Shown: positions 62,230-64,000 of the stretch, one piece after another
How the letters are laid out: every line of letters starts with the position of its first letter
Numbering within the stretch: the stretch's first letter is position 1
Origin: Oreohelix idahoensis
Lineage: Eukaryota; Mollusca; Gastropoda; Stylommatophora; Oreohelicidae
Direction of reading: 5' to 3'
Assembly: GCA_024509875.1 (NCBI GenBank)
Contig: JAMPIV010000581.1
Coordinates: 5,001-69,000, forward strand
DNA: 64,000 nucleotides
Notes under the pieces: model-generated
Database searches by the model: none
The model's input: only the letters and a program-made list of their open reading frames with translations
Told to the model about the DNA's origin: nothing
Made by a program: the position numbers and the translations under genes

Positions 62230-62690
62230 AAACTTTTTAGAGCAACCAGCAAGAGCACGCCGGTCGAATCCAAAATAGCATGTCTCTCATAATGCTATCG
62301 TACTCGGACAAGGAAAATGAAACCATTTAGGGTAACCCAGCCAGAGCAAACTGGATTAACTCTAAAATATAGCATAGTCTCTCCTGGACAAATCTGCTAT
62401 AGTACACGGACAACAAAAATGGAACCATTTAGGGTAACCCAGCCAGAGCAAACTGGATTAACTCTAAAATATAGCATAGTCTCTCCTGGACAAATCTGCT
62501 ATCGTACACGGACAAAAAAAATAAAACCATTTAGGGTAACCCAGCCAGAGCAAACTGAATTAACTCTAAAATATAGCATAGTCTCTCCTGGACAGTGCTA
62601 TGGCACTCGGACAAAAAAAACAAACCATTTACAGTAGCCCAGCTAGAGCAACTTGGCCATCTCTAATATAGCTCCTCTCCTAGACATTTT
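62230..62690. repeat. Minisatellite, unit about 102 bp, four to five copies
   Basis: AACCATTT recurs at 62320, 62423, 62525 and 62623 (steps 103, 102, 98). The central two units are almost identical, each containing AGGGTAACCCAGCCAGAGCA and TATAGCATAGTCTCTCCTGG. Outer units are diverged and truncated. The plus-strand open frame across it merely reflects the multiple-of-three unit length. Confidence 0.85.
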
Positions 62691-63340
62691 CTCAGTGTCT
62701 ACAGCAGTGACGGTTGATGTAGTGTTACAAGTAGGGTGTTGCGAAGTTGATGCACTGTGCTGTGCGATGTTCTGTCGCTTAGTTAAACTTGTCCTGTACA
62801 GAGCGTCTGTCGTAGACAATCTTCTATCGTGTTTCTTCTCAGTGTCTACAGCAGTGACGGTTGATGTAGTGTTACAGGTAGGGTGTTGCGAAGTTGATGC
62901 ACTGTGCTGTGCGATGTTCTTTGGTTTAGTTCGCCGTTTCGTGTACAGCTTTGCATGAACATGCTCCTGCGGAAGGCGTATAACCTTTGTCAATGGTACC
63001 GAATTGTCTGATGCAGTTGAGTAAGGTCGTTTCGAGGCGAACCGAATGGATGTATCCATATTATCGTCGGTATGCTCGTTATCATCATCGTTATCACTTT
63101 GGTGTTCTTCAGTATCAAGGTCTGACTCATCGCGTTGTGTGGAAGTAGGAACAAGAGCATTTCGTTCCGTTAATGAGGCAGGTGATAATTCTGTATCATA
63201 AGGTTGTGGTGTATCTATATGGGTGTCGGAATCTTGTAGAGTCTGTTGTTGTATTTCAGGAGGAATGTTGTCTTCGCTACTTGTAGGCGGATTTGAGTGG
63301 TAACATCTAGTATCGGGTTTCGGTTGATGTAGTAAAATCT
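62643..63340 (-). CDS. Possible terminal exon of an acidic, low-complexity protein
   Basis: A minus-strand frame is open for about 235 codons. It begins just after TTATTCTCGCAG, a good 3' splice site ending at 63341, and ends at a stop near 62643. It is rich in Asp, Glu, Ser, Thr and Gln (SDLDTEEHQSDNDDDNEHTD) and then basic (FASKRPYSTASDN). An in-frame 147-base duplication repeats the 19 residues QHSASTSQHPTCNTTSTVT. No domain is recognised. The only ATG in frame is at 63059, which would give 138 residues if it were not spliced. A candidate 5' part is at 63467-63724. It could instead be a repeat-derived open frame, since the minisatellite adjoins it. Confidence 0.4.
62689..62920. repeat. 147-bp direct duplication
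   Basis: TTCTCAGTGTCTACAGCAGT starts at 62689 and again at 62836. The first 85-90 bases of each copy are almost identical and the remaining spacer is diverged. The 147-base step equals 49 codons, preserving the minus-strand frame. Confidence 0.85.
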
Positions 63341-63466
63341 GCGAGAATAATCGCTCATTTCAGTAAGATTTTAGTCATAAAATGATAATAAAAAAACCAG
63401 CCCTGTTGTGTCTGACAGTGATGCTCTCACACGCCAGCAACGCTGCCTTTTGTGCAGTGCTAAAGC

Positions 63467-63724
63467 CTATAGAACGATTCCACGGTAAAAATCTAACACG
63501 CGTTTTGGTTTCGGTTTCGAAAACGTACTACCAACATTTATTATTTTGCCAGATCTGCTGCATACATTTTGCAGCCTAGACTTATAATTAACGATTTTGC
63601 GGAAGTGTGCCGCAAAATAACTATCGGAATTAACGTATTCTGTCAACTTTAACGCTGGTAATAAGTAATAATCCTTACATTTTTTGGTAGTGTTACACGA
63701 TACAATACAAATTATTAACGCCAA
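63467..63724 (-). CDS. Small open frame, possible first exon
   Basis: 85 residues from ATG 63724 on the minus strand, MALIICIVSCNTTKKC at the start, basic towards the end (SKPKPKR). No domain recognised. Upstream on the same strand are a TATATATG-type word near 63775 and a TGACGTCA (CRE/ATF type) palindrome near 63851, so a promoter is conceivable. It could splice to the acceptor at 63341, but no donor stands out. Low confidence. Confidence 0.2.
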   Translation of the reverse strand: MALIICIVSCNTTKKCKDYYLLPALKLTEYVNSDSYFAAHFRKIVNYKSRLQNVCSRSGKIINVGSTFSKPKPKRVLDFYRGIVL

Positions 63725-63850
63725 TTCTTAACCCGCCACGCCAACACCCCGCTTCGCTTGATAGTGCGCCATGCATATATACACGCTGGAACAAAGCCAA
63801 CAGAGGAAAAACACGCAGACAATTTTATTTCTCCTCGCGGTAATGTTTCT

Positions 63851-63858
63851 GACGTCAC
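63851..63858. promoter_or_regulatory. TGACGTCA palindrome (CRE/ATF-type site)
   Basis: A perfect 8-bp cAMP-response-element consensus, about 75 bases upstream of a TATA-like word at about 63775 on the minus strand. A chance match is possible, but the pair fits a minus-strand promoter. Confidence 0.3.
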
Positions 63859-64000
63859 AAAAACAAGTTATTTATTTGAAAAATACATGCTAGCGAGATG
63901 AAGGAGAGGGGAAGATGGCCGTCTTGTGTAAAAATGTTATTTGACGATGACCGGTGACAAAATTGAAAATCTAAAACCATAATGAAACTGAATATAAAAA

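Noticed and set aside
62317..62637. 106-residue frame with three repeated blocks
   Set aside because: A product of a 102-bp minisatellite whose unit is a multiple of three; units outside diverge without frame conservation.
62230..62690. CRISPR-like array
   Set aside because: Units of about 102 bp without short repeat/unique spacer structure, in an animal genome.

Overview
The window is animal nuclear DNA, most likely from a mollusc or another lophotrochozoan. It has low gene density, spliced exons, and a dense layer of retrotransposons, DNA transposons and SINEs. The host guess rests on one clear exon (4975-5112, minus) coding a Cys-rich MEGF-type EGF repeat of a kind common in molluscs. It is an inference, not a proof.

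Layout. 1-4862 is a nearly pure poly-C tract. 4863-11.3 kb holds the EGF exon and old dispersed repeats. 11877-25187 is one Ty3/gypsy element of Gmr1 type ('element A') on the plus strand. Its left two thirds, up to about 21.8 kb, are written in very low-accuracy sequence with C-run inflation. Comparing its two LTR copies shows this directly: the left copy is about 660 bases longer, largely through extra C and short insertions. Its right third (RT and RNase H, then 3' LTR) is clean. 25.2-38.3 kb is old repeat debris with a broken Tc1/mariner-class transposase that has an enlarged DD-E spacing (30013-31049). 38.3-46 kb holds a small hAT derivative carrying a tRNA-derived SINE, a LINE with RT and RNase H, and a ZBED-type hAT transposon that is itself split by a solo LTR. 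47.4-49 kb holds two head-to-head Tc1-derived elements around a scrap of gypsy integrase. 49.6-61.4 kb is an RTE-like LINE on the minus strand, split in its endonuclease by a complete LTR retrotransposon ('element B', 52031-60920, plus). 62.2-63.4 kb has a 102-bp minisatellite and a possible acidic terminal exon on the minus strand.

How the parts relate. Elements A and B both place integrase before reverse transcriptase, the Copia-like order known for the Gmr1 group of Ty3/gypsy elements. Element B gag carries a SCAN-like capsid segment and a CCHC knuckle, but its integrase catalytic core is replaced by an unrelated basic open frame, so it looks dependent on a helper. The solo LTR at 42073-44106 is a diverged relative of the element B LTR. 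The small hAT derivative and the ZBED-type hAT share their left ends, a likely autonomous/non-autonomous pair.

The long Gly- or Pro-rich open frames across poly-C tracts are not genes. No bacterial-type operon, CRISPR array, rRNA or functional tRNA gene is visible. The only confident piece of host coding sequence is the EGF exon.
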